From a gamma proteobacterium symbiont of Ctena orbiculata (GTDB lineage Bacteria; Pseudomonadota; Gammaproteobacteria; Chromatiales; Chromatiaceae), in assembly GCA_003058525.1 (NCBI GenBank), contig QBVD01000049.1, positions 62,001 to 126,000 on the forward strand: 64,000 nt of DNA. The letters are read 5' to 3'. Every line of letters starts with the position of its first letter. The first letter of the stretch is position 1. This document shows positions 56,381-64,000 of this stretch, piece after piece. A program made the translations under genes and the position numbers. The notes below the pieces were generated by a model that was given only the letters and a program-made list of their open reading frames with translations, was not told the DNA's origin and searched no databases.

Positions 56381-58729
56381 ATGTATCTATTACGAAATGC
56401 CTCAATAAAGCACAAGCTTGAAGCCATCATTCTGGTAACGACAGCATCTGTTCTGCTGCTCAGTTTATTATTATTCATGGTAGTTGAGATAAACTCCGCC
56501 CGAGGAGAAACTGCCACCCGCCTGCAATCTCTTGCCATATTACTCGGTGCAAACAGCAGTGCTGCCATCACCTTCGATGATCAAAGTACCGCTAAAGATA
56601 TATTGTCCACACTGTCAACACAAAAGGATGTTGTTGAAGCCACTATTTTTCTCAATAACGGCGAGTCCTTTGCCAGATACCAATCAGAGAATTACAAATC
56701 CACCTTGGATTTCAATGATAACAGATCAGGGATTGGTTCCTATTTTAAGCTGGTTGCAATCAAAGAAAAGATCTTACTCGATGGCGAGAATATTGGTTAT
56801 CTGCACATTGTCGGCGATATGAGTAGGGCCCATTCCCTCCTGCTTCATCAATCACTTATGGTTCTGGGTGTATTCATTGTCTCTATGCTGTTCGCATTCT
56901 GGCTCTCCAATCGTTTTCAAAGAGTGATCTCAAGGCCTGTACAACAACTGCTTCGCACCATGAAGAAAATTGCAGTCAAGAGAGATTTTTCCCACCGTGC
57001 AAAACGGCTGAGTAACGATGAATTGGGAAGTTTGGTCGATGGCTTTAATGCCATGCTTGACCGCATTCAGAGGCATGACAGTAAACTATCGGCATATCAT
57101 CAGGATTTAGAACGCCAGGTGACCGAGAGAACACATCAGTTGAATACTGCAAAGAATGAAGCTGAGGCCGCCAGCCAGGCTAAGAGTGACTTCCTGGCCA
57201 CCATGAGCCACGAGATTCGCACACCGATGAGCGGTGTCATTGGTTTCGGACATTTATTGAAAAAAACAACATTGAATGACCAGCAAAGAGAGTACGCGGA
57301 CATCATCATCAGTTCTGCTCAAGGCTTACTTGAAATCATCGATGACATACTCAACTTTTCCAAGATGGAGGCTGGCAAAGTCACCCTGGAGTACAGTAAT
57401 TTCGTCATGGAAAACCTGGCCCATGGTGTTGAGATGCTATTTGCCCCCAAGGCCTTGGAGAAAGGTATCATCCTCACATCATCCGTTGCTGATGATGTAC
57501 CACCACTACTCTATGGAGACCCTGCCAAAATACGCCAGGTACTTATCAACCTGGTCGGCAATGCAATAAAGTTCACCGACGAGGGTAGCATCAGCATCAA
57601 GATAGATAAAGAAGATCAACAGGGCGATGAGGTTGCAATTCTCATCACTGTCAGTGATACGGGTATCGGTATCAGCCAACAACAGCAGTCCCAGCTTTTC
57701 CAACCTTTTCAACAGTGTGATGGCTCAATCACGCGTAATTATGGAGGAACCGGTCTCGGCTTGGTTATTGCTCAACGCCTTGTTGATCTAATGGAGGGTG
57801 AAATAACATTAACCAGCAAGCCTGACGAAGGATCGACTTTCGTTACCCGTATTCATCTGAATACGGCAAAGAAGGCAGAAGGCATTGAGCAATTACCAGA
57901 CATACCCAATATTACGGCAAATCTGCTTGTACCACCGGATGGTATCGACAACACAGACTCACTTTTCGATAAGTTGACTATTCTTGTTGTTGATGACAGT
58001 AATGTGAACCTGACATTGGCTAAGGCACTGCTACTCAAAAAAGGTGCGCAAGTAGTTGCGGCAACAAGCGCATTAGAGGCCCTGGAAGCAATCGACAACC
58101 GGGAATTCAATCTCATCCTCATGGATTTGGAAATGCCTAAAATGAGTGGCATTGAGGCAACCAGAAAAATTCGTGAGACACATGATTCAAGACAGCTACC
58201 GATCGTTGCCGTTACAGCTCATGTGTTGCCCCAAAAAAAAGAGGACGTATTCGATGCAGGAATGGATGACTTGCTGACAAAACCCTATCTACCTGATCAG
58301 CTTTATAGAATCGTGAGTAAATGGACAGGGCACTTGTACAATCCGGCAGATGAGCAATTACCCCATTCAAAGATCGACGGCGATTCAGCCATCTATGACC
58401 AACAGACGGCACTGACCAGTGTCGCTAATGACAATAGGACTGCAGAACTGATACTTGATGAATTCCTTGAAATGCTACCAGGCTGTGAAGCTGCTTTGAA
58501 AGAGGCCTGTTCCGCAGGGGACCATACGGCCCTATACCAAACAGCCCACAAGCTGGAAGGTTCGGCCAGCACGAGTGGTGCCTCTTCAATATACGAGGAA
58601 GCAGTCACCCTGAAAACGGCATTAAAACAAAAATCAGTACAATCGGATCAGATCGACCGATGTGTCACCGCATTATTAGAGCAAACAGACCAATTCAGGC
58701 AATACTTTTCTAATAAGGTAAAACATTGA
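56381..58729 (+). CDS. CHASE8-type hybrid histidine kinase with Hpt domain
   Basis: A 782-residue kinase. Order: membrane segment (about 16-38), a periplasmic CHASE8-like domain (about 40-150; LGANSSAAITFDDQSTA), membrane segment (about 152-174), HAMP (about 175-230), HisKA with ATMSHEIRTPMSG (His near 277), HATPase (about 385-500; NLVGNAIKFTDEG, GTGLGLVIAQRLV), receiver (about 535-655; LMDLEMPKMSG with Asp near 582), and Hpt (about 690-780; TAHKLEGSA with His near 724). The full His-Asp-His relay ends on Hpt, so a separate response regulator is expected. The upstream gene encodes the YfiR-like partner. Confidence 0.93.
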   Translation: MYLLRNASIKHKLEAIILVTTASVLLLSLLLFMVVEINSARGETATRLQSLAILLGANSSAAITFDDQSTAKDILSTLSTQKDVVEATIFLNNGESFARYQSENYKSTLDFNDNRSGIGSYFKLVAIKEKILLDGENIGYLHIVGDMSRAHSLLLHQSLMVLGVFIVSMLFAFWLSNRFQRVISRPVQQLLRTMKKIAVKRDFSHRAKRLSNDELGSLVDGFNAMLDRIQRHDSKLSAYHQDLERQVTERTHQLNTAKNEAEAASQAKSDFLATMSHEIRTPMSGVIGFGHLLKKTTLNDQQREYADIIISSAQGLLEIIDDILNFSKMEAGKVTLEYSNFVMENLAHGVEMLFAPKALEKGIILTSSVADDVPPLLYGDPAKIRQVLINLVGNAIKFTDEGSISIKIDKEDQQGDEVAILITVSDTGIGISQQQQSQLFQPFQQCDGSITRNYGGTGLGLVIAQRLVDLMEGEITLTSKPDEGSTFVTRIHLNTAKKAEGIEQLPDIPNITANLLVPPDGIDNTDSLFDKLTILVVDDSNVNLTLAKALLLKKGAQVVAATSALEALEAIDNREFNLILMDLEMPKMSGIEATRKIRETHDSRQLPIVAVTAHVLPQKKEDVFDAGMDDLLTKPYLPDQLYRIVSKWTGHLYNPADEQLPHSKIDGDSAIYDQQTALTSVANDNRTAELILDEFLEMLPGCEAALKEACSAGDHTALYQTAHKLEGSASTSGASSIYEEAVTLKTALKQKSVQSDQIDRCVTALLEQTDQFRQYFSNKVKH

Positions 58730-58797
58730 TTGATCCATACGATGTACAAAGCAAGGTATTCATTCCCAATATTCTGATATCAACAGATCTTTCAGCA

Positions 58798-58831
58798 CAC
58801 CAAAATCCCGATATCAGCCGAGATTTTGGTG
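58798..58831. terminator. Perfect 10-bp inverted repeat between convergent genes
   Basis: CACCAAAATC (58798-58807) pairs perfectly with GATTTTGGTG (58822-58831) across a 14-base loop. It sits between the hybrid kinase stop and the convergent basic-protein gene, so a bidirectional transcription stop is likely. No T run flanks it. Confidence 0.5.
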
Positions 58832-58868
58832 GGATTGATATGGACAAGAAACTGCGCGGCTACAGAGA

Positions 58869-59279
58869 TCAATCCCAGTGATATCTGTTGTGGCGATGTG
58901 AAGAGTATTCATCATGATAGGCAATATAGCGGTCAATGCCATTACGCATATACTCTCTGATCAAGCGGCTGTTCTTGTCCAATTTGCGCGTCAAATGGTT
59001 ATACTCGCTGCGAGATAAGTAACCATCGTCCCGATACTCCCGTGATAAGCGGCGTATCTTACGATACCGCTTTTTGAGCTGCTTTGCTTCTTTGTGAGTC
59101 AGTCTATCTCTGTCAATACCACGCTCGATTCTGTGATATTGCCGATCCATTCGCTTTTCTATCTTGTGCACCTTTTTATGGTCGCAATAATCTCCCCTGT
59201 GTGAACCTCCGGCATATGACGGTGCCGCCATAACAAGGCTAAGCGATACAGCAATCAGTGTAGTGCGAACAAAATTCAT
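58869..59279 (-). CDS. Small exported, highly charged protein
   Basis: A 136-residue protein; the start ATG 59279 is supported by GGAGAA seven bases upstream. Signal peptide about 1-24 (VMAAPSYAG). The mature part is Arg/Lys/His/Tyr-rich (MDRQYHRIERGIDRDRL, KQLKKRYRKIRRLSREY) with helical spacing. No domain is recognised. It may bind anionic polymers or metals, or be a stress protein. Convergent with the kinase gene. Confidence 0.78.
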   Translation of the reverse strand: MNFVRTTLIAVSLSLVMAAPSYAGGSHRGDYCDHKKVHKIEKRMDRQYHRIERGIDRDRLTHKEAKQLKKRYRKIRRLSREYRDDGYLSRSEYNHLTRKLDKNSRLIREYMRNGIDRYIAYHDEYSSHRHNRYHWD

Positions 59280-59534
59280 GGTAGTTTCTCCTGTGATCAA
59301 TATCTGTCAAGACTCAACTACAGAATATGCTGCCGATGCTGAACGAAAACTGAATGGGGCACTTGTTACCGCCAGATCGAAAAAGTGCCAATTCGACACT
59401 GGCAAGAAGCCACTCTATTGGTTATCCTCAGACCCGTTATCTCGATGTGTAGCGGGAACGAGATTGAATCAATAATCTCGCACCACCCCCACATATATTT
59501 TCATTGCTCGCCGTCGCTTCGAGGGATGGATTGA

Positions 59535-60158
59535 ATGAAGTGCATTAGAAATTTTATTTTTGGACTGTGCCTGATTGGCTGCAATCACACCGCAATGGCG
59601 GAAACCAGGTATGTTACGGATGAATTGCAACTCTCCCTGTTTGAGCTGATAAATTCCAAGGGCAAACTTCTGCAACGTCTGAATAGCGGCGCTGAACTTG
59701 AACTATTGCAACAAGAGGGCCTGTTCGCCAAGGTCCGCACAAAGGATGGTACTGAAGGCTGGACCAAGGCCGGCTTCCTTATCGAACGGAAGCCGGCACG
59801 AACCCAACTGATCGAACTCCAGCAACAACATCAAGCACTGACTTCGAGTCTGGAACAAAGTGAAGCCGATCTGAAGAAAACCCGGAACGAGCTTGAGAAT
59901 CTTAAACAGCAGGAACAGCAGGCCAACGCTGAACTGCAGGATCAGTTGGCGAATACGGAAGGAGTCATCGCCGCGTTGGATAGGATACAGCAGGAAAATG
60001 AGGTGCTTCGCAATAGCCAAAGCCAGATGCATTCCGCCATACCATTGAACTGGGGATTGATTGCAGCCGGTATCAGTTTTGTGCTGGGAATTACTGCGGG
60101 CATCGCATTGTTCGACTATCGCAGTCGAAAACGCCACGGCGGTTACCGTATCTATTAG
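59535..60158 (+). CDS. SH3-domain membrane protein (YgiM-like)
   Basis: A 207-residue protein matching the bacterial SH3 plus coiled-coil family represented by E. coli YgiM. It has a signal peptide (about 1-22), an SH3b domain (about 24-88; RYVTDELQLSLFE, GAELELLQQEGLFAKVRTKDGTEGW), a coiled coil (about 92-160), and a C-terminal membrane anchor (about 168-190) with a basic tail. It probably binds envelope material from the inner membrane. Function not established. Confidence 0.88.
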   Translation: MKCIRNFIFGLCLIGCNHTAMAETRYVTDELQLSLFELINSKGKLLQRLNSGAELELLQQEGLFAKVRTKDGTEGWTKAGFLIERKPARTQLIELQQQHQALTSSLEQSEADLKKTRNELENLKQQEQQANAELQDQLANTEGVIAALDRIQQENEVLRNSQSQMHSAIPLNWGLIAAGISFVLGITAGIALFDYRSRKRHGGYRIY

Positions 60159-60188
60159 CTGCCACGCTCCAGGCAACCGACCAGCCGT

Positions 60189-61142
60189 TCAACACTCGAT
60201 GGCGTATTTTTTCATCCGATAAAGCAGTGTATCGCGACTGAGCCCCAGCATTCTTGCTGCTTTACTGCGGTTACCGAAGGTTTTATTCAATGCCTGTTCG
60301 ATCAAGCTGGCCTCAAGCTCATCCATATTGAGACCCTGATCAGGCAACTGAAAGGTTCCGTCAGCCGATGCATGTTGGCTTGGGGTTGCGCGAAACTCTT
60401 GGGGCAGATTTTCCGTTTCGACTTTACGGCCGGAGAACAGGATCAACATACGCTCGGAGAAATTCCTGAGTTCTCGTACATTGCCAGGCCAATGATAACT
60501 GTTCAGCAATTTCATCACTGCCTTACTGTAGACCGGTGGACGAAGCTTGTAATTTGCCGCCAGTTCAGCGGTCAGACCTGAGAGGAGCAGATTCACATCA
60601 CCCGGTCGCTGCCGCAAAGGTGGCAATTCGAGGGGCACGACATGCAGGCGGTAGTAGAGATCCCTGCGAAAGCCACCGTCATCGATCAACCGGCTCAGGT
60701 CACGGTTGGTTGCAGCGATTACCCGTACATCGACGCATTGGTTATTCGCCCTACCGACGGTTTGACACTCCCCTGTCTCTAAAAAGCGTAATAATTTCGC
60801 CTGAACCGCCAGCGGCAACTCGCCGATCTCGTCCAGAAAAAGGGTACCGCCATTGGCCGCCTGTACTTTTCCGATACTGTCGTTGGAAGCACCGGTGAAA
60901 GCACCCTTGCGGTGACCAAACAGCTCGCTTTCGGCCAGTTGCGTCGGCAGTGCCGCACAGTTGACAGTTACGAAGGGATTGTCGCGCCGTCGACTGTTCC
61001 GATGCAGCGCCTGTGCCAGTAACTCTTTACCAGTCCCGCTCTCACCGAAAACCAATACTGTGGCATCCGTCACTGATACAATGCGCATTGCCCTTAGCAA
61101 GGACTGAAATTCAGGGGCCTTTCCTAACATAACCGTCTCCAT
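60189..61142 (-). CDS. Sigma-54-dependent transcriptional activator
   Basis: An AAA+ enhancer-binding protein of about 317 residues from the ATG at 61142 (product METVMLGKAPEFQ). It has Walker A GESGTGKE, the sigma-54 loop GAFTGA, LDEIGELPLAVQAKLLRFLE, and a Fis-type helix-turn-helix at the C terminus (SLIEQALNKTFGNRSKAARMLGLSRDTLLYRM). No receiver, PAS or GAF sensor domain is present from this start; a longer frame to 61253 adds only a non-conserved tail. It is 10-120 bp downstream of the LysR gene on the same strand. Target promoters unknown. Confidence 0.88.
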   Translation of the reverse strand: METVMLGKAPEFQSLLRAMRIVSVTDATVLVFGESGTGKELLAQALHRNSRRRDNPFVTVNCAALPTQLAESELFGHRKGAFTGASNDSIGKVQAANGGTLFLDEIGELPLAVQAKLLRFLETGECQTVGRANNQCVDVRVIAATNRDLSRLIDDGGFRRDLYYRLHVVPLELPPLRQRPGDVNLLLSGLTAELAANYKLRPPVYSKAVMKLLNSYHWPGNVRELRNFSERMLILFSGRKVETENLPQEFRATPSQHASADGTFQLPDQGLNMDELEASLIEQALNKTFGNRSKAARMLGLSRDTLLYRMKKYAIEC

Positions 61143-61263
61143 AGCTGTTCCACGACATTGTAAAACAGTTTTCCCATTGAGGAAAACAGGTTGGGAACCC
61201 CCTTCCCTCCAACGGTGCATCCTGAAACTCCCTGACTGTTGACCGTTTGGCATCTGGGGCCTG

Positions 61264-62184
61264 TTAGTTAAACACCTCTTTCACAATCTCAAGGAATCTT
61301 TTCGCCTGTGGTGACAGAAACTTACCGCGGCGCAATACGATCCCGTAGCTGCGATCAGGAAAGTACTCACCCAGCGGAATGGTCGAGATCTGCTCTTCGC
61401 CTGTAAGACAGACATCCGTCACGATGGATATACCCAGACCGATCTCGACATATTTTTTTATCACTTCCCAACCACCGGCCTCTAGTGTGACGTTGTAGTT
61501 GGCATTATGCTGCTTGAATACAAGATCCACCATTCTCCATGTACTCAGATGGTGGGGTGGCAGGATAAGCCCATAGGGACTGATATCATGTAGCTGAATC
61601 GACTCCTTTTTTGCCAGGGGGTGGTCAAGCGGCGTAATCAAAACCGGAGCATAATTGACCACAGGCTGGTAGGTCACATCGTCAGGAATTTCCAACATCG
61701 AGCCTATCGCCAGATCCGTCTCATCCGCTCTCAACATGGCCATGCCATCGCGCCCTGTCACATTGTGCAGTTTCACCCTGATCCCAGGGTAGCGTTCGGC
61801 AAATCGACGAATGGGTTCAGGCAGGATATACAGAATGGTTGATTCGCCCGCAGCGATATTCAGTTCACCGCTCTCGAGTTTTCCACAAGAGGCGGCAAAG
61901 GTCTCCTGCAGTTTATCCATCCCCTCCACCAAGGGCTGGGAAAGCTTATAAAGGGTCTCCCCCTCCGGCGTCAGCTTGATTTTCGGCCCTCTACGCTCGA
62001 ACAGAACCGTTTCCAATTCACGCTCAAGTGCCTGGATCTGCAGTGAAACTGTCGGCTGACTCAAATAGAGTCTCTCCGCTGCCTCACTGATCGACCCTGT
62101 CTGTGCCGCATGGCAAAAGGCACGCAGTTGCTTCAACCGGTTTTGCTTATAATGAATCTGTGGTGTTCCAGCCATGTCAGCCAT
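61264..62184 (-). CDS. LysR-family regulator, CysB-like
   Basis: A 306-residue LysR-type regulator. The N-terminal helix-turn-helix (RLKQLRAFCHAAQTGSISEAAERLYLSQPT) is followed by an effector domain whose GWEVIKKYVEIGLGISIV resembles the CysB/Cbl effector pocket. CysB responds to O-acetylserine or sulfate and controls sulfur assimilation. An alternative is a CbbR-like regulator. A perfect dyad with T-N11-A spacing covers the region just upstream of its start, suggesting autoregulation. Confidence 0.9.
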   Translation of the reverse strand: MADMAGTPQIHYKQNRLKQLRAFCHAAQTGSISEAAERLYLSQPTVSLQIQALERELETVLFERRGPKIKLTPEGETLYKLSQPLVEGMDKLQETFAASCGKLESGELNIAAGESTILYILPEPIRRFAERYPGIRVKLHNVTGRDGMAMLRADETDLAIGSMLEIPDDVTYQPVVNYAPVLITPLDHPLAKKESIQLHDISPYGLILPPHHLSTWRMVDLVFKQHNANYNVTLEAGGWEVIKKYVEIGLGISIVTDVCLTGEEQISTIPLGEYFPDRSYGIVLRRGKFLSPQAKRFLEIVKEVFN

Positions 62185-62188
62185 CCAG

Positions 62189-62211
62189 TAGTATTAAGTA
62201 AATCAATACTA
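62189..62211. promoter_or_regulatory. LysR-type operator (perfect dyad, T-N11-A)
   Basis: TAGTATT (62189-62195) and AATACTA (62205-62211) are perfect inverted 7-bp arms with a nine-base spacer, and contain the T-N11-A geometry of LysR-type sites. It lies five bases upstream of the LysR gene start and in the gap to the divergent pentapeptide gene, so it may control both. Confidence 0.6.
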
Positions 62212-62363
62212 GATGTAAGAGCTACCAATGGCAATAATAAATAAATAGCGCTATTTATCGGATCGACTCGCAATATGACCCGAGATTTCGCTATTCTTAA
62301 CCGCTGGACCGGAATGGAAAGATTGTTCCAACACTATCTACAGGTAAATAGACAGAGGTATCC

Positions 62364-62702
62364 ATGCAGAAGCCCCAGCTGAAACAGGACCCCATGTATC
62401 AACTTCTTAAAGAGGGGAAAGTCCAGGAGTTCAATCAACGACGAGCCGCCGGTGAGACGTGCGACCTGCGGAATGCCGATTTAAGAGGCATCGATTTAAG
62501 GGACATGGATGCGCGAGACCTGGATATGTCCGGCGCCTATCTGCGCCATGCAGACCTGCGGGGACTTAATCTCAGCGAAACCAATCTTGAAGGTGCAAGC
62601 ATAAACAGCGCAAAGATTTCGGGCACCTATTTCGCATCGACACTCTCTGCCGAGGAGATCACACTTTCACTGGTGCACGGTACGCGCCTGCGCAATCGTT
62701 GA
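62364..62702 (+). CDS. Pentapeptide-repeat protein
   Basis: A 112-residue cytoplasmic protein. Residues about 36-90 are pentapeptide repeats with A/N-D-L/M-x-x spacing (NADLR GIDLR DMDAR DLDMS, then AYLRH ADLRG LNLSE TNLEG), which form a right-handed quadrilateral helix. The repeat block is short (about 10 units), shorter than Qnr-type gyrase protectors. Divergent from the LysR gene. Function unknown. Confidence 0.85.
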   Translation: MQKPQLKQDPMYQLLKEGKVQEFNQRRAAGETCDLRNADLRGIDLRDMDARDLDMSGAYLRHADLRGLNLSETNLEGASINSAKISGTYFASTLSAEEITLSLVHGTRLRNR

Positions 62703-62778
62703 TCCGCCAATTATCAAGCCGGATTCTTGGCTGAGTCACTCTGAATCGAGAACCGGAAAGCGGACGATCAACGGGCAG

Positions 62779-63903
62779 TCAGTGGTCTGAGTCGATTTGG
62801 GCAAGGATGTTCCTTGCCACCAGGCGTTGATCCGCATTACCCTCCTCAAGTAGTTCATACAGCAGTTCCCTGGCCTTTTCCACTTCCCCGCTGTCTCTGT
62901 ATTCCTGCACTTGCCGGAGTTTACTCTCGCCACTGTCGATCTCTGTCTCGGCCTCTTCCTGTTCATCCGTCTCGATGGCGTCCAGCTCTGCCTCCATCTC
63001 CTCATCGGTAAGGGGCACGAAACGGTCCGGATCCACATAGTCGCCTGCGGGATCGATATCCCTGCCGACCACATCATCCTGCTGCTTCCCGTGATACTCC
63101 TCCCCGTCTGGTGCGGCCGATGCGGCCACCGCCTCATCAGGCAGATTATCGGTGTGCTCCTTGGGACGGTTGACAAAACCTTTAGAAAAGATGAGGCCCA
63201 ATTCGAACAATACCCACATGGGCAGGGCCAGCAAGGTCTGTGAGATGACATCCGGCGGAGTCAGAAACATACCGACCACAAAGGCCCCAACGATCACAAA
63301 TGGGCGTTTGTGGCGCAGCTTTTCCGGTGTGGTGATGCCCATCCAGACAAGAATAATGGTTGCAATCGGTACCTCGAATGCGACCCCGAAGGCAAAGAAG
63401 AGGGTCATCACAAAATCGAGATAACTACCCATATCGGTCGCCACTTCGACGCCATCGGGCGCGGTGCCGGCCAAAAACGTAAATACCAAAGGAAAGACGA
63501 CAAAATAGGCAAAGGCCATTCCGAGGTAGAAGAGCAAAGTGCTGGAGACCAGTAGCGGCATGACCAGCTTCTTTTCATGGCGATAGAGACCAGGGGCCAC
63601 AAAGGCCCAAAACTGATAGAGGATAAAGGGTACCGCAATGAATATCGCCAGCTGCAGACTCAATTTAAAGGGTATCAGAAAGGGATCGATGGGCTTGGTG
63701 GAGATCATCGTACTGCCTTCCGGCAGTGCTGCGCGCATCGGACCCGCGATGGCGCTGTAGAGGTCATTGGCGAAAGGGAACAGCACCAGGAATACTGCCA
63801 GCACGACCAGCACCATGCGCAACACACGATCGCGCAATTCGATCAGATGGGAGACCAGGGGCTGTTCCTTGGTTGTGGTATCGGGGGTGTTCTGCGCCGA
63901 CAT
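62779..63903 (-). CDS. tatC: Sec-independent translocase TatC with acidic FimV-C-like tail
   Basis: A 374-residue TatC. Residues about 1-245 are the normal six-segment twin-arginine receptor ([49 protein letters not shown]). About 130 residues follow that standard TatC lacks: an acidic Asp/Glu-rich linker (about 260-325) and a helical end (about 330-374; [20 protein letters not shown]) that resembles the C-terminal domain of FimV. The start follows tatB by nine bases. Two Tat substrates in this window (2527-4098 and 38500-39069) fit its presence. Confidence 0.95.
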   Translation of the reverse strand: MSAQNTPDTTTKEQPLVSHLIELRDRVLRMVLVVLAVFLVLFPFANDLYSAIAGPMRAALPEGSTMISTKPIDPFLIPFKLSLQLAIFIAVPFILYQFWAFVAPGLYRHEKKLVMPLLVSSTLLFYLGMAFAYFVVFPLVFTFLAGTAPDGVEVATDMGSYLDFVMTLFFAFGVAFEVPIATIILVWMGITTPEKLRHKRPFVIVGAFVVGMFLTPPDVISQTLLALPMWVLFELGLIFSKGFVNRPKEHTDNLPDEAVAASAAPDGEEYHGKQQDDVVGRDIDPAGDYVDPDRFVPLTDEEMEAELDAIETDEQEEAETEIDSGESKLRQVQEYRDSGEVEKARELLYELLEEGNADQRLVARNILAQIDSDH

Positions 63904-63912
63904 CTCTATTGC

Positions 63913-64000
63913 TTAGCTTTTATTGTCGGACTCTTGTTGGCTTTCGAGAGCATCCTGACTCTGTTTTACCTGCGTGGCTGTTTCTTGTTTGATCTCATTG
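63913..64000 (-). CDS. tatB: 3' end of tatB (partial)
   Basis: The last 28 codons of an open frame entering from the right edge (read leftward), ending in TAA at 63915-63913. The peptide is charged and Gln/Glu-rich (NEIKQETATQVKQSQDAL...), like the hydrophilic tail of TatB, and it precedes tatC by nine bases. The identification rests on gene order more than on sequence because only the tail is present. Confidence 0.6.
   Translation of the reverse strand, partial: NEIKQETATQVKQSQDALESQQESDNKS

Overview
The window reads as a chromosomal segment of a free-living or host-associated Gammaproteobacterium. The evidence is the conserved rpsU-yqeY-dnaG-rpoD block, the complete EF-P lysylation set (efp, epmA, epmB), a YcbB-type L,D-transpeptidase, a CysB-like LysR regulator, and c-di-GMP/YfiR signalling. 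Many lipoproteins and outer-membrane proteins, cytochrome-c-like motifs, two rhodaneses and a VPLPA-CTERM protein would suit a Chromatiales/Sedimenticola-like sulfur oxidiser, but that placement is an inference. I see no IS element, prophage or CRISPR array.

Layout. 1-4.1 kb: LamG/cytochrome-like lipoprotein plus Tat-exported partner. 4.2-6.0 kb: lgt convergent with a DUF3187 gene. 6.3-15.3 kb: a nine-gene operon of TPR (lipo)proteins, one TolQ-like, two TolR-like proteins and an AgmX/TonB-like protein, resembling the energised core of the myxobacterial Agl-Glt machinery. 15.4-17.5 kb: apbE, a possible 40-codon gene, a CBM-like lipoprotein. 17.6-19.9 kb: tgt and queA (queuosine) with a probable small RNA between them. 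20.1-23.3 kb: alpha/beta hydrolase and GGDEF-EAL protein, then tRNA-Leu(CAA).

23.7-29.2 kb: behind a long leader with a near-consensus Fur box lies a four-gene operon: membrane-anchored Sel1-like protein, exported vWA protein resembling the C-terminal half of T6SS kinase PpkA, and a TagT/TagS-like ABC pair. No T6SS or kinase is visible, so this looks like a stand-alone envelope system. 29.3-33.2 kb: an A+T-richer island with a VPLPA-CTERM protein, an ExeA-like ATPase with a C-terminal membrane anchor, and a fibronectin-type lipoprotein. 33.6-37.2 kb: class V aminotransferase, two-domain rhodanese, SCO-like protein without its cysteines, and psd. 37.2-40.9 kb: arsM-arsR, MepK-like and LdtD-like cell-wall enzymes.

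41.2-49.6 kb: housekeeping block epmA-efp | epmB, tsaD | rpsU-yqeY-dnaG-rpoD and a CAT-anticodon tRNA. 49.8-58.7 kb: secreted rhodanese, then a signalling region with a CHASE histidine kinase plus single-domain response regulator, and a TonB-dependent receptor, YfiR-like protein and CHASE8-type hybrid kinase with Hpt domain. 58.9-64.0 kb: small basic exported protein, SH3-domain membrane protein, sigma-54 activator, CysB-like LysR regulator with a palindromic site at its own start, pentapeptide-repeat protein, and tatC (fused to an acidic tail with a FimV-C-like end) behind the 3' end of tatB.
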